A stretch of DNA of 64,000 bases from positions 186,001-250,000 of the forward strand of contig NZ_JACHJQ010000004.1 of assembly GCF_014203735.1 (NCBI RefSeq). The letters run 5' to 3'. Positions within the stretch are counted from its first letter, which is position 1; every line of letters begins with the position of its first letter. A program made the position numbers and the translations under genes. Source of the DNA: Actinophytocola algeriensis (GTDB lineage: Bacteria; Actinomycetota; Actinomycetes; Mycobacteriales; Pseudonocardiaceae). The notes beneath the pieces are model-generated. The model was not told the DNA's origin. It was given only the letters and a program-made list of their open reading frames with translations, and searched no databases. Positions 24,326-33,468 of the stretch are shown piece by piece.

Positions 24326-24458
24326 CTCTCCCGCCTGAGCGGATCCCGGCCGGTGCCCGCCGGTCGCCGGAATGTTCCTGCCGTGCCACGGTGTGGGGAA
24401 CCGGGGGAGCGGGTGCCGCGTCAGCGGGTTGGCAGTCCGGGACAGAGGGAGCAGCGCG

Positions 24459-26108
24459 ATGCAGCCACAGGTGCTTGTCCAGCAGTCGCCGCGGGGGGCG
24501 GACGGCGGTGTGGTCGCCAAGGTGGTGGGGGTGCTGCTGCTCCTGCCCGCGGCCGTGCTCACCATCATCACGCTCGTCGTGCCGACGGGGCGGACCGTGG
24601 GGACCAGCATGCGGGCCGAGTCGTTTCTCGCCAGGGGTGAGGCGGAGTACGTCGGGTTCGACAACTTCGACGCCGTGGTGGAGGGCGGGTTCTGGTCGGC
24701 GCTGGGGTTCGCGGTGTCGCTCGTGTTGCTGCCGATCGTCGTCGCTGTCGTCATCGCGCCGCTGCTTGCGGCTGCCTTCGAGTGGGCAGGCGGCTGGGCC
24801 CGGGTGACCGCGCGGGTGGTGCTGTCGCTGGCGATCGTGGTGTTCTCGCCGGTGGCGTTGGCCATCGCCTGGCAGCGGGCGCTTCGGGAGGAACCCGAGC
24901 TGCTGGCCGATCCCGACCTGGCCGGTGGCGTCGTGTGGTCGAGTCTGGCGTTCATGACGTTCGGGGTGGTGTGCGCCGTGGGGGTGATGGTCTTCCTGCC
25001 CGCCTTCCGCGCCCGGCGCAAGCTCTTCCCGACGCTGTTCACCATCGCGGGGCTGGTCGTGCTGGGGCTGCTGGCGGTCGGGCTGCAGCAGTTCACGGTG
25101 CCGTTCGCGATGACCGGGTTCGGGCCGGCGGACGCCACGATGACGCCGGCCGGGATGATGTTCACGACCGCGTTCGCCAACGGGCGAATCGGCGCGGGCG
25201 CCGCCGTGGCCACGTTGCTGCTCCTGTTCCTGGCCGTGCTCGGGATCGTCGCGGTGCTCGTCGTCATCCTCACCAGGTTGCGGGTCAGTGTGCGGCCGTG
25301 GCGGTCTTCTGGTTCGGGGGCGCCGGTGAACGCCGGTGCGATCGTGGTGGCCGTGCTGGCGTTGGTCGCGGTGCTCGTCGTCGCCTGGATCACGATGGCG
25401 CCCTGGTTCGACGCGCTGGGCGGGCCGGAGCCGGAGGGACCGGCCGGGGCGGATGGCCGCACGTGGCCGCCCGCGCTCCTCGCCGCGCTCGTGTCGGTGG
25501 GGGTTGCCTACTTCGGTGCCCTCGGGGTCAGCGGGCTGCGGCCGCTGGGCAGGCACAGCGAATGGCTGCTGATGCCGTTCGCGCCGTGGCTGTTCGTCGG
25601 GGTGGCGCCGCTGGGCATCGAGTTCTTCAAGTCGCTGCGGGACGAGGGAAAGCTCGACGGCTCCGTGTTCCCGCCGATTCTCGTCAGCCTGGTGTCGCTG
25701 CTGGTACTGGCCGTGCTGTGCCGGGGGCAGGCGGAACGCTGGCAGCAGCAGACGGCGGCAGGCGCCCCCGTGGCCGGTTCGTTCTTCCGCACGGTCGTGC
25801 TGCCCACGCTGCCGCCCGCGGTGCTCCTCTTCGTGGTGACCGCGTTCCTCAACGCACAGGACCTGTTCTGGGGCCTGCTCACGGCGCAGTCACCGGAGAA
25901 CGTCACCACACCGATGCTGCTGTTCACCGCGAACGCGGACCTGACCGGGGAGACCTACTCCGTCGCGTCGGCGACTCCGCTGGTGGCGGTCGTGCTCGGG
26001 TTCGTCGCCCTGGGCGCCATCCAGGCACTGCACCTGGACCGGATGACCGCGACTGTCGGCAGGGTCGACGACCCTACGGGGCCGATCCGGCTGCCTGTCA
26101 GTCAGTGA
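24459..26108 (+). CDS. Two-module sugar-ABC-permease-like membrane protein
   Basis: 549 residues, about twelve membrane helices, ATG preceded by GAGGGAG. The N-terminal half starts like MalF-type permeases (EYVGFDNFDAVVEGGFWSALGFAVSLVLL) and the C-terminal half carries a MalG-like coupling-helix region (SFFRTVVLPTLPPAVLLFVVTAFLNAQDLFW). Both permease modules thus seem joined in one chain, while most such systems use two proteins. No ATPase or solute-binding gene lies nearby, so it is an orphan. Sequence divergence leaves the ABC-permease call tentative; import of a sugar or a non-transport role are both possible. Confidence 0.6.
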   Translation: MQPQVLVQQSPRGADGGVVAKVVGVLLLLPAAVLTIITLVVPTGRTVGTSMRAESFLARGEAEYVGFDNFDAVVEGGFWSALGFAVSLVLLPIVVAVVIAPLLAAAFEWAGGWARVTARVVLSLAIVVFSPVALAIAWQRALREEPELLADPDLAGGVVWSSLAFMTFGVVCAVGVMVFLPAFRARRKLFPTLFTIAGLVVLGLLAVGLQQFTVPFAMTGFGPADATMTPAGMMFTTAFANGRIGAGAAVATLLLLFLAVLGIVAVLVVILTRLRVSVRPWRSSGSGAPVNAGAIVVAVLALVAVLVVAWITMAPWFDALGGPEPEGPAGADGRTWPPALLAALVSVGVAYFGALGVSGLRPLGRHSEWLLMPFAPWLFVGVAPLGIEFFKSLRDEGKLDGSVFPPILVSLVSLLVLAVLCRGQAERWQQQTAAGAPVAGSFFRTVVLPTLPPAVLLFVVTAFLNAQDLFWGLLTAQSPENVTTPMLLFTANADLTGETYSVASATPLVAVVLGFVALGAIQALHLDRMTATVGRVDDPTGPIRLPVSQ

Positions 26109-26166
26109 TGGCAGGCAGCTTCGGGGGTGGTGTCTGAAGCTCACGCCGCGGGGCGGAGCTGCTCGT

Positions 26167-29100
26167 TCATCTCGGGTCGTCGGTCAGGGACTTGCCGGTC
26201 CAGATGGCGTGGGTGCACGCGATGCCGCTGCCGCCCTTGGGGCGCAGGACGTCGTAGATGTGCATGCGCGGGATCTTCTCCGACAGGCCCCAGCCGCTGG
26301 GCCACGTGATGATCCAGTCCATGTCCAGGTCCACCAGCAGGCCGAGCATCCTGGCGATGGTCGGCTCGTCAAGGCGTTCGAACGCCTCGTCCAGCAGCAC
26401 CAGGCGTACCGGGGGCTGGTCGGCCGCGGTGCTGACCGCGTCGTAGAACGCCGACGCGGCCGCGAACAGGGTCACGTACGAGATCAGGCGGGTCTCACCC
26501 GAGGACAGCTGGCGCATGCGGCGGGTGCGCGGGCTGCCGTCCGGGCCCAGGTCCTTGACCCGCACCGTGAAGCGGTACCACGTGCGGTAGTCCAGCGCCC
26601 TGGCGAGGACCTCCGCGTAGTCGCCGGAGTGGCCGTCGCGTTCCGCGGTGATGCGTTCGGTCAGCGCGGTGCGCAGTGCCTCGTCCTGGCCATCGCCGCG
26701 TTTCGCGAACGGGGTGCGGATCAGGTGCATGGCCTGGCGCATGTCGTCGTCCAGGTCCGGGGCCGGCTGCCAGTCCAGCTGTACGTGCACGCCCTGGCTC
26801 GACCGGGCCACGTCGAGGGTCTTGTTCATGCGGCGGCACAGGTCGTCCGCGACCTCGATCTGGGTGGCGAGCTTGTCGGCCAGGTCGCGCAGCATGAACG
26901 CGTCGAAGATCTGCTGGTACTCCTCCGACAACAGATCCCGTTGCGCGGTCAGGCGTTCCGCCACCTCGCGGGCCGCCACCGCCACCGGCTGCGGGCCCTG
27001 TGCACCGGTCACCGTGACCGTCAGGATGTCGGCCGACCGCTGGGCGATCACGTCGTGGCTGCCCGCGAGCGTCGACTGGAGGGTCTGCAGGTTGCCAAGG
27101 ACGGTGTCCTCGCTGACTCCGTCGCGCGGGTGCGCCGTCAGGACCTGGAACGCCTCCGCCAGGTCCGCCGGCATGTCCTCGGAAACCGCGGCGGACCACA
27201 CGCCGTCCGCTGCCAGCGCGTCGCGGAAGCGTTGCTGGAGAGCGGTTTCCCGTTCGGCCAGCTCCGCGACCTTCGACTGCTTCGTGTCGATCTGCGTCTG
27301 TGTCTTGCCCGCCTTCACCCGCGCGGCCGTCGCCTCCTGGCGGATCTCCGGCAGGCGCGTGCGCACCGACGCGCGCTCCTCCTCGGCCGCCGACAGCTCG
27401 CGTTCCAGCTGCTCGGCCGCGCCGCCGATGGCGCGGACGCGCTCCTCGTACCCGGCCTGCTCGTTTCGGTAGTCCAGGCACGCGCGGTCCGCGCCCGCCT
27501 GCACGTCGGCCAGTTCCGCGTCCACCCGTGCGTGGTTGTCCAGCGACCTGGTGAGGCTGTCCACGCCGCCAAGGCAGCGCTTCGTCAACGCCGTGGCCAG
27601 CTGTTCTGCCGTCGTGCGGGCCTCCAGCGCGGAGGCCCTGGCCAGCTGCAGCGACTCGGCCGTCGCGTCCAGACCCGCCGCGCGCGCGTCGGTGAGCAGC
27701 GCGTCCTGGCGGGCGCGGTAGCGGTCGCCGGTGCCGGAGTGCTTGTCCCGCAACGAGAACGCCTTGCTGCTCGCGTCGTCCGCCGACGCGGCCGCCGCCC
27801 GCAGCGTCACGTGCGCGGCCAGCACCTCGCGGTCGTCAGGGAACTCGTCGGTGTGCCGCTCCCATGCGGCAACGGCCTCCTGCGCGACCGTCAGCGCCTT
27901 CACCGCCAGCTCGCGCTCGTCCGCGAGCCGCGCCAGGTCCGACGACAGGTCGCCGATCCGCTTGTGGCGCGCGGTCTCCCGCGCACCAGCGCCGACGAAC
28001 TCCGCCGCCGGCTTGGTCATCGCACCCGTCAGCACACCCGCGCGCCAGCGGCCGTCCAGGGAGATCGACAGCCCGGCGCCGGTCCGGTCGCCGGCACCGT
28101 CCAGGCCGACCCGCGTCAGCACCCGCGTCACCAGGTCCGCCGACACCGGCGAGCCCGGCGGCACCGCGGGGACCAGCACGTCCGACAACGACGGCGACAC
28201 GGTCGGGCCCGCGACGATCGCCGTCAGGTCCCGCGACGTCGCGCCGGTCGGGCTCGCGGAGCGAGTCGTCGGTTCGGTGCCGCCGGCGGTCACCCACGCG
28301 TTCAGCAGGCCGGACGACTCCAGCGCCGCCTCGCAGCCCGCCCGCTCGTCCTCCGACAGCGACGGGGCGAAGTCCACGAGCCGGTAGAACGCGGCCCCCG
28401 CCGCCGGGTCACGGTCCACATCGGACACCGGAAGCGCGGGCTCCGGGTCGACACCGGCCCGCAGCGCGTTCAGCTCGTCCTCGGCCCCGGCCATCCGCCG
28501 GTCCAGGTCGTCGACGCCGCGGGACGCCCGGTCCACGTCCGCGTGCAGCACCGGCAGCCGCCCGCGCAGCCACGCCGCCGCCCGCTCGGTCGCGCCACGG
28601 GCCGCGTCCACGTCGGCCGCCAGCTCGGCGAACGCGGGCGGCACCAGCTCCTCCGCACGCTCGAGCGTGGCGAGGGGACCGGCCGACGACCACTGCAGCA
28701 CCGCCGCGTGCCAGGTCGCCGCCACGTCCTCGAGCCGTTGCGCGGCCTCGTTGCGCCGCCCGACCGACTCGGTCGCCTCCAGCTGCGCCTCGCGGGCCTC
28801 CCGCTGCAGCCGCTCCACCTCGGACCGCTCGGAGTCCAGCTCACGGGCCCGTTCCAGCAGCGTCAGCGTGACCGCGCACCGCTCCCGCAGCGCCGCCACC
28901 GCCTCCGCGGCCTGCGCGCCCGCACCCTCCAGCGCGGCACGCAGCGAGTGCGGCTGCAGGTCCGGCGGGGTGCGGCGGGTCGCCTCCTCGGGCTCCGCCT
29001 CGGGGTCCAGCGACAGGCGCACGAACTCGTGCACCTCCGTCGCCGCCGCCTCCGGCACCGCCGGGACCTGCGGGCACAGGCGCGGGTCCAGCCCGGCCTC

Positions 29101-30402
29101 CCGCATCCGGGACCGCACCGAGTCGGACAGCTCGGCGGCCTGGTTGGTGTCGTCGACGAACCGGGCCAGCTCGGACACGACCGAGTCGACGAGCTGCTCG
29201 GTGTGCTCGCGCTGGGTGCGCAGCTGCTTGAGCGCGCTCACCGCCGCCTGCCGCGCCGAGGACACGACCCGCTTGCGGTCGGCCAGGTCCCGGACGCTGT
29301 CGTAGGCGGGGCTGCTCTTCAGCGAGTCGATCTTCGACTCGAGCGTCAGCTCCTGCTCCTCCAGCTGCGCGACCGCGACCTCGGCCTTCTCGGCCGACGC
29401 CTCCTCGTCCCGCAGCCGCACCACGAGCTTCGTGATCTCGTTGCGTGCGGCGGAAAGCTCCTTGCTCGCGTCGACGCCGCGCTTGCCCGCCGACCGCAGC
29501 GAGCTGTACGCGTAACCCGCGTAGCTGGACAGGAAGCGCTGCAAGGCGGTGTCGGCCGCGCCCAGCGTGCGGATGTTGTCGCGGATGGACTCCAGGTCCT
29601 CGAACGACCGCGCCAGCTGCTCGACCACGGCCGGGTCCAGCGGCGGCAGCGAGTCGGACAGGATCTGCTCCAGCTGCCCTTCGAGGACCTTCAGCCCGAC
29701 GTCCGGGTTGCGCAGGGTCCGTTGCAGGTGCAGGAGATCGGCGTACCGGACGGCCGGGATGCCGTACACCAGCTCGGCGATCTTCGCGCGGAACGGTTCC
29801 TCGTCGTGCAGGCAGTCGGCGCCGAGCAGGTCGCGCAGCTGGGTCGGGCCGACCGGGGTGCCGTCGAAGACCAGCTGGAAGTCGTCGGCGTCGTTGCCGA
29901 CGCGCCGGTCGGTGACGAACCGCCACGAGTCGCCGATCTGCTGCGAGTTGGCGGACGCCTTGATGCCGATGCCGGAGGTCAGGAACTCCTCCGTGACACC
30001 GGCAGGACCGGTCACCTCCCGGCGCAGCTCGATCCACGCGTACCCGATGCGGTTGGGGCCGCCGGTGTAGTCGTCGAGCATGAGTCGCCGCATGCTGACC
30101 GTGTCGTAGCCCTTGGAGCCGATCTGGCGCAGGTCGCCGTCGAGGCACAGCGGCAGCAGCAGCTCGAGCGTGCGGGACTTGCCGGAACCGTTGGTGCCCT
30201 GGAAGATCGCGCGGCCGCCGGAGAGGTCGAACTCCTCGACCGCGTACTGCCAGACGTTGACGATGCCGCCGCGGTGCAGCTTCCAGCGGGTGCAGCCCGC
30301 CTCCCCGGATTTGAAAGTGTTGGTCGCGTCGGGAAGCGGGCCCGCGGTTTTGGTCACGTTCTCGTGGCTGATTTGCGTCACGTTCCCCTGAGGTGCGGTC
30401 AT
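26167..30402 (-). CDS. jetC: Wadjet type II SMC-like ATPase JetC (TIGR02680 family)
   Basis: 1411 residues. Walker A GTNGSGKS is at residues 69-76. Long heptad-rich coiled-coil regions fill the middle. The ABC signature LSSGETRLISY and Walker B RLVLLDEAFERLD lie near the C-terminus, giving the split-head layout of MukB/SMC-type ATPases. The adjacent genes are the TIGR02678 and TIGR02677 partners, which together form the JetABC loop-extruding complex that recognises small circular DNA. Its ATG overlaps the jetB stop by 4 bp. Normally jetD follows; here the gene ends 58 bp from a convergent permease gene. Confidence 0.9.
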   Translation of the reverse strand: MTAPQGNVTQISHENVTKTAGPLPDATNTFKSGEAGCTRWKLHRGGIVNVWQYAVEEFDLSGGRAIFQGTNGSGKSRTLELLLPLCLDGDLRQIGSKGYDTVSMRRLMLDDYTGGPNRIGYAWIELRREVTGPAGVTEEFLTSGIGIKASANSQQIGDSWRFVTDRRVGNDADDFQLVFDGTPVGPTQLRDLLGADCLHDEEPFRAKIAELVYGIPAVRYADLLHLQRTLRNPDVGLKVLEGQLEQILSDSLPPLDPAVVEQLARSFEDLESIRDNIRTLGAADTALQRFLSSYAGYAYSSLRSAGKRGVDASKELSAARNEITKLVVRLRDEEASAEKAEVAVAQLEEQELTLESKIDSLKSSPAYDSVRDLADRKRVVSSARQAAVSALKQLRTQREHTEQLVDSVVSELARFVDDTNQAAELSDSVRSRMREAGLDPRLCPQVPAVPEAAATEVHEFVRLSLDPEAEPEEATRRTPPDLQPHSLRAALEGAGAQAAEAVAALRERCAVTLTLLERARELDSERSEVERLQREAREAQLEATESVGRRNEAAQRLEDVAATWHAAVLQWSSAGPLATLERAEELVPPAFAELAADVDAARGATERAAAWLRGRLPVLHADVDRASRGVDDLDRRMAGAEDELNALRAGVDPEPALPVSDVDRDPAAGAAFYRLVDFAPSLSEDERAGCEAALESSGLLNAWVTAGGTEPTTRSASPTGATSRDLTAIVAGPTVSPSLSDVLVPAVPPGSPVSADLVTRVLTRVGLDGAGDRTGAGLSISLDGRWRAGVLTGAMTKPAAEFVGAGARETARHKRIGDLSSDLARLADERELAVKALTVAQEAVAAWERHTDEFPDDREVLAAHVTLRAAAASADDASSKAFSLRDKHSGTGDRYRARQDALLTDARAAGLDATAESLQLARASALEARTTAEQLATALTKRCLGGVDSLTRSLDNHARVDAELADVQAGADRACLDYRNEQAGYEERVRAIGGAAEQLERELSAAEEERASVRTRLPEIRQEATAARVKAGKTQTQIDTKQSKVAELAERETALQQRFRDALAADGVWSAAVSEDMPADLAEAFQVLTAHPRDGVSEDTVLGNLQTLQSTLAGSHDVIAQRSADILTVTVTGAQGPQPVAVAAREVAERLTAQRDLLSEEYQQIFDAFMLRDLADKLATQIEVADDLCRRMNKTLDVARSSQGVHVQLDWQPAPDLDDDMRQAMHLIRTPFAKRGDGQDEALRTALTERITAERDGHSGDYAEVLARALDYRTWYRFTVRVKDLGPDGSPRTRRMRQLSSGETRLISYVTLFAAASAFYDAVSTAADQPPVRLVLLDEAFERLDEPTIARMLGLLVDLDMDWIITWPSGWGLSEKIPRMHIYDVLRPKGGSGIACTHAIWTGKSLTDDPR

Positions 30403-31589
30403 CGAGTCTTCCCCTCATGATCAAACAATGACCAGCCAGGTTCTGGTTCCGGCACGGGCTCCTCGTCCTGCTTCGGTGCCCCGTCCGGCTCCGGCGCCCA
30501 CCGGTGCGCCGCCGGGCTGAGCAGCCAGGCACCGCCCGTGTCGTCCGCCGGTTTCGCCAACCCCAGTGACAGCAGCAGGTGCAGGACGTCGTCGACCAGC
30601 TTCGGGATGCTCGCCACCATCAGCTTCGACCAGGCGGCGGGGTAGGCGTCGACCAGCTCGTCACAGACCGTCGTGACGCGCTCGACCGGTACCGCCACCC
30701 AACCATCCCGCACCTCACCGGACGACAGCAGGTCCGGCAACGCGAGCAGCGCCACCCGCGCGACCGTCGACTGGCCGGGGAAGGACACGTCGGTCAGGTA
30801 GTCCTCGGGGTCGGTGACCGCGATGCCCTCGCGGCGGACCTCGGCGACCAGCCCGAAGCACCGCTCGATCAGCCGCGACTCCTGACGCGCGCGTTTGCGC
30901 AGCCAGGCGGCCTCGTCGTCGGTGAGGTCGGCGTAGTGGGTGACCGGGTTCTCGACGAGCCTGCGGCGCAGCGCGTGCTCGATCCCGCGAGGACCGGGGC
31001 GGGCGGCGAGCGTGATCAGCTCGGTCGGCGTGGTCGCGACACCCAGCGGGCCCGCGACGAGCTGGCCGAGCAGCGTCGTGTCGATCGTGAGGAGCGCTTC
31101 GTCCTCGCCGGTGACCGTGCCCTCGGTCTCGGTGAGCACGCCGAGCGACACGAGGTGGCGCAGCGCGGACGCGATCGCGCGCAGCTCGCCGAGGTCGTCG
31201 GACACCTCGATGCCGGCGTCCGCCGCGGCCGAGCGGATGTCGGTGACCAGGCGGGACAGGAGCGTCTGCTGCCCGACACCGGTGAGGGAGGCGAGGGTGA
31301 GGGCCAGGTAGGCGTAGCCGCGCGGGGTGAGCGTGGCCTCGCCGCGGGTCGCGTCGTGGCCGGGGCCGGACTTGTAGAGGCGGGCGAACCGGCGCTCCAC
31401 GACGAGCCGGTAGCCGAGGACACCCGCGAAGAGTTCGGACAGGACCGCGCGGTGGCGGTAGATCAGCGGCAGCAGCTCGCTCTCCGGGCCGCCGGTGCGC
31501 AGCAGCGGGCGACGCAGGAGGACGCGGGCGCACCGCACCGCGTCGGCCTGGTCGATCTCACTGAGCCGCTCGAGTACCTCGGTGTTCAT
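30399..31589 (-). CDS. jetB: Wadjet type II subunit JetB (TIGR02678/DUF2398 family)
   Basis: 396 residues from the ATG that overlaps the jetA stop; longer in-frame readings would run inside jetA. The protein begins MNTEVLERLSEIDQADAVRCARVLLRRPLL and contains YRHRAVLSELFAGVLGYRLVVERRFARLYK, typical of the DUF2398 family, with winged-helix features throughout. In the complex it corresponds to the kite-like subunit (MukE analogue). The tight overlaps with jetA and jetC show a single operon and probably fixed stoichiometry. Confidence 0.88.
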   Translation of the reverse strand: MNTEVLERLSEIDQADAVRCARVLLRRPLLRTGGPESELLPLIYRHRAVLSELFAGVLGYRLVVERRFARLYKSGPGHDATRGEATLTPRGYAYLALTLASLTGVGQQTLLSRLVTDIRSAAADAGIEVSDDLGELRAIASALRHLVSLGVLTETEGTVTGEDEALLTIDTTLLGQLVAGPLGVATTPTELITLAARPGPRGIEHALRRRLVENPVTHYADLTDDEAAWLRKRARQESRLIERCFGLVAEVRREGIAVTDPEDYLTDVSFPGQSTVARVALLALPDLLSSGEVRDGWVAVPVERVTTVCDELVDAYPAAWSKLMVASIPKLVDDVLHLLLSLGLAKPADDTGGAWLLSPAAHRWAPEPDGAPKQDEEPVPEPEPGWSLFDHEGKTR

Positions 31590-33163
31590 GTGATGCCCGT
31601 GCTGAACTCGACGGCGGTGTTCTGCAGTTCGAGCACGCCGCCGTCGGTGTGGATGACGGCCGTCCCGCCCTTCTCGGGCCGCAGTTTCAGCGTCAGGCCG
31701 CCGACGGGGTCGATGGCCTCGCCCGGGTCGGAGGCGCGTTCGCGCTGGGCCATCGCGTCGGTGAGCAGGCCGCACAGGGTGCCCAGCGCGTCGGCGGACA
31801 GGGTCACCTGGTCGAGCCGTCCGCCTGCCTCCTCCGCCAGCACGGCCAGTTCGGCGACGGCGGCCGTGTGCCGGGCGTCGGCGTTGCGGGCCTCGGCGAG
31901 CAGCTGCTCGCGGCCGAGCGGGTTGTCGAGGATGCGGGACGTGCGGCCGCGGGTGCGCTCGCCCCGGCCGCGCACGGTGACCAGCACGTCGACGACCGGC
32001 CCGTCGGCCCACGGGGTCTGCTCGTCGTCGCCGTCGTGCTCGGGCGCGGGGGCGATGTGGCGGGCCGAGTGCAACCCGAACGCGGCGGCGGCCAGCGTGT
32101 GCGCCTGGTCGGGGGTGGACTCGTCGAACCACGCGGCGAGCTGGAGGAGCTCCGCCCGGCGCCCTGGTTCCGGCCCGCCGCCGGAGGTGGCGCGCTTGAC
32201 GGTGGCCAGCAGCGTGCCGATGGCCCGGGCCGTGGCTTCGCGCAGCGCCGTGACCTGCGACGGGCGGCCGGGCCGGTCGACGAACCAGTCGGTCAGCTCC
32301 CGCCAGTCGGCGGCGGCGCGACCGCGGGCGCGCTCGACGTCCCGGCCCAGCGAGCCGGACGGGGTGAGCAGGCGCAGCAGGTGGCGGGTGGCCCCGGCGA
32401 ACTCGTCGCGGGTGAGGATCTCGGCGATGGCGGGCGTGTAGCGCAGCACGTCCTCGACCACCATCTGGATGTACTCGACGAGCAGGTTGCGGAAGCCGGA
32501 GATCTCGGCGGAGGCCATCTGGTAGCGGGTGACGACCTGGCCGAGGTAGGCGTAGAAGTCGCGGACCGTCGCGGCCAGCTCGCCGTGCTGCAGGAACAAC
32601 GTCGTGACCTGCTCGGCCATCCGCTCGACGGCTTTCTGGGCGGTGTCGGAGCCGGGATCGCGCGCGTGCTCGTGGGCGGCGCGGGAGAGGCGGACCAGGA
32701 GCTCGTCGAGGCCCGCGGCGATGGCGGGCAGCAGCTCGCGGGAGACCTCGCGGGCGCCCTCGGTGGTGCGCAGCAGCTCGTCGACGTCGCGCTGGACGCG
32801 GACACCCAGCTTGCTGACCTGGTACCGCACGCTGCCGTGCTGGAACTCGGCGATGGAGGAGGCGACGACTTCCCGTCGGCCCGCGACCAGGTTCCCCCAC
32901 TCGACGAGCTGCTTGAGCCGGGTGATCACGTTCTCGACCCGCGACTCCCCGGTCGCGATGTCGCCGCGGCGCTCGGCAGGGGACAGCGCGGCCGACACCT
33001 CACCCGCGGACAGGTCCGCGAGCAACGTCGACGCGAACAGCCGCATGATCCACAGATAGGTGCGCCGGTGCTCGCGCGCGTCCAGGTAGGCGTACAGCTT
33101 GAGCCGGCGCGCCTCGTCCGCCGCCAGGTCGGCCGCAGCGTCCGAAGACGGTTCCGATGACAC
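31586..33163 (-). CDS. jetA: Wadjet type II subunit JetA (TIGR02677/DUF2397 family)
   Basis: 525 residues from GTG 33163. The N-terminus (RRLKLYAYLDAREHRRTYLWIMRLFASTLLADLSAGEVSAAL) is the DUF2397 signature, followed by mostly alpha-helical sequence as expected for the kleisin-like subunit that bridges JetC heads. It is the first gene of the operon, so the promoter should lie in 33164-33280. That intergenic region abuts a decayed gene fragment. Confidence 0.88.
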   Translation of the reverse strand: MSSEPSSDAAADLAADEARRLKLYAYLDAREHRRTYLWIMRLFASTLLADLSAGEVSAALSPAERRGDIATGESRVENVITRLKQLVEWGNLVAGRREVVASSIAEFQHGSVRYQVSKLGVRVQRDVDELLRTTEGAREVSRELLPAIAAGLDELLVRLSRAAHEHARDPGSDTAQKAVERMAEQVTTLFLQHGELAATVRDFYAYLGQVVTRYQMASAEISGFRNLLVEYIQMVVEDVLRYTPAIAEILTRDEFAGATRHLLRLLTPSGSLGRDVERARGRAAADWRELTDWFVDRPGRPSQVTALREATARAIGTLLATVKRATSGGGPEPGRRAELLQLAAWFDESTPDQAHTLAAAAFGLHSARHIAPAPEHDGDDEQTPWADGPVVDVLVTVRGRGERTRGRTSRILDNPLGREQLLAEARNADARHTAAVAELAVLAEEAGGRLDQVTLSADALGTLCGLLTDAMAQRERASDPGEAIDPVGGLTLKLRPEKGGTAVIHTDGGVLELQNTAVEFSTGIT

Positions 33164-33280
33164 GGTCGGTCACCCTACCCGCGCTCCCCGGCGATGCCGG
33201 GCGACGTGCCCCACCCGGCCGGGGGACCCGCGCGGCACGCCAGGGTGGGCCGGGCGTGGCACGCGCGGCCCACCACACGA

Positions 33281-33448
33281 TCAGCAACGGCCGACGCGGC
33301 TCGTGATGGCGTCCGTCCCCCAGCCGTCGGCGTCCAGCGCGTCGTACAGGCGGACCACGTACTGCTGGCCCTCCGGGCAGCTGTCGTCGAACACCCGGAT
33401 GTCGACCGGGTCACCGAGGAAGCAGCCGTTGCCGCAGGGGGACGCGAC
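33281..33448 (-). pseudogene. C-terminal fragment of a small secreted-type protein
   Basis: About 55 residues read well on the minus strand, from SPCGNGCFLGDPVDIRVFDD to a stop at 33281. Four cysteines and the composition suggest the end of a small exported protein. Upstream of about 33448 the reading frame turns into low-complexity sequence without a start or signal peptide, exactly where the plus-strand SARP gene begins without its own N-terminus. The fragment is therefore interpreted as the remains of a gene cut by a deletion. The family is not recognised. Confidence 0.45.
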
Positions 33449-33468
33449 TCGCGCCGGCTGCCGGGCGG

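Noticed and set aside
26109-26166. Short or partial jetD after jetC
   Set aside because: Only 58 bp are available and they carry no coding signal on the minus strand.
26209-30420. 1400-codon plus-strand open frame opposite jetC
   Set aside because: Codon bias of jetC keeps the opposite frame open; the product is low-complexity and jetC has all ATPase motifs.
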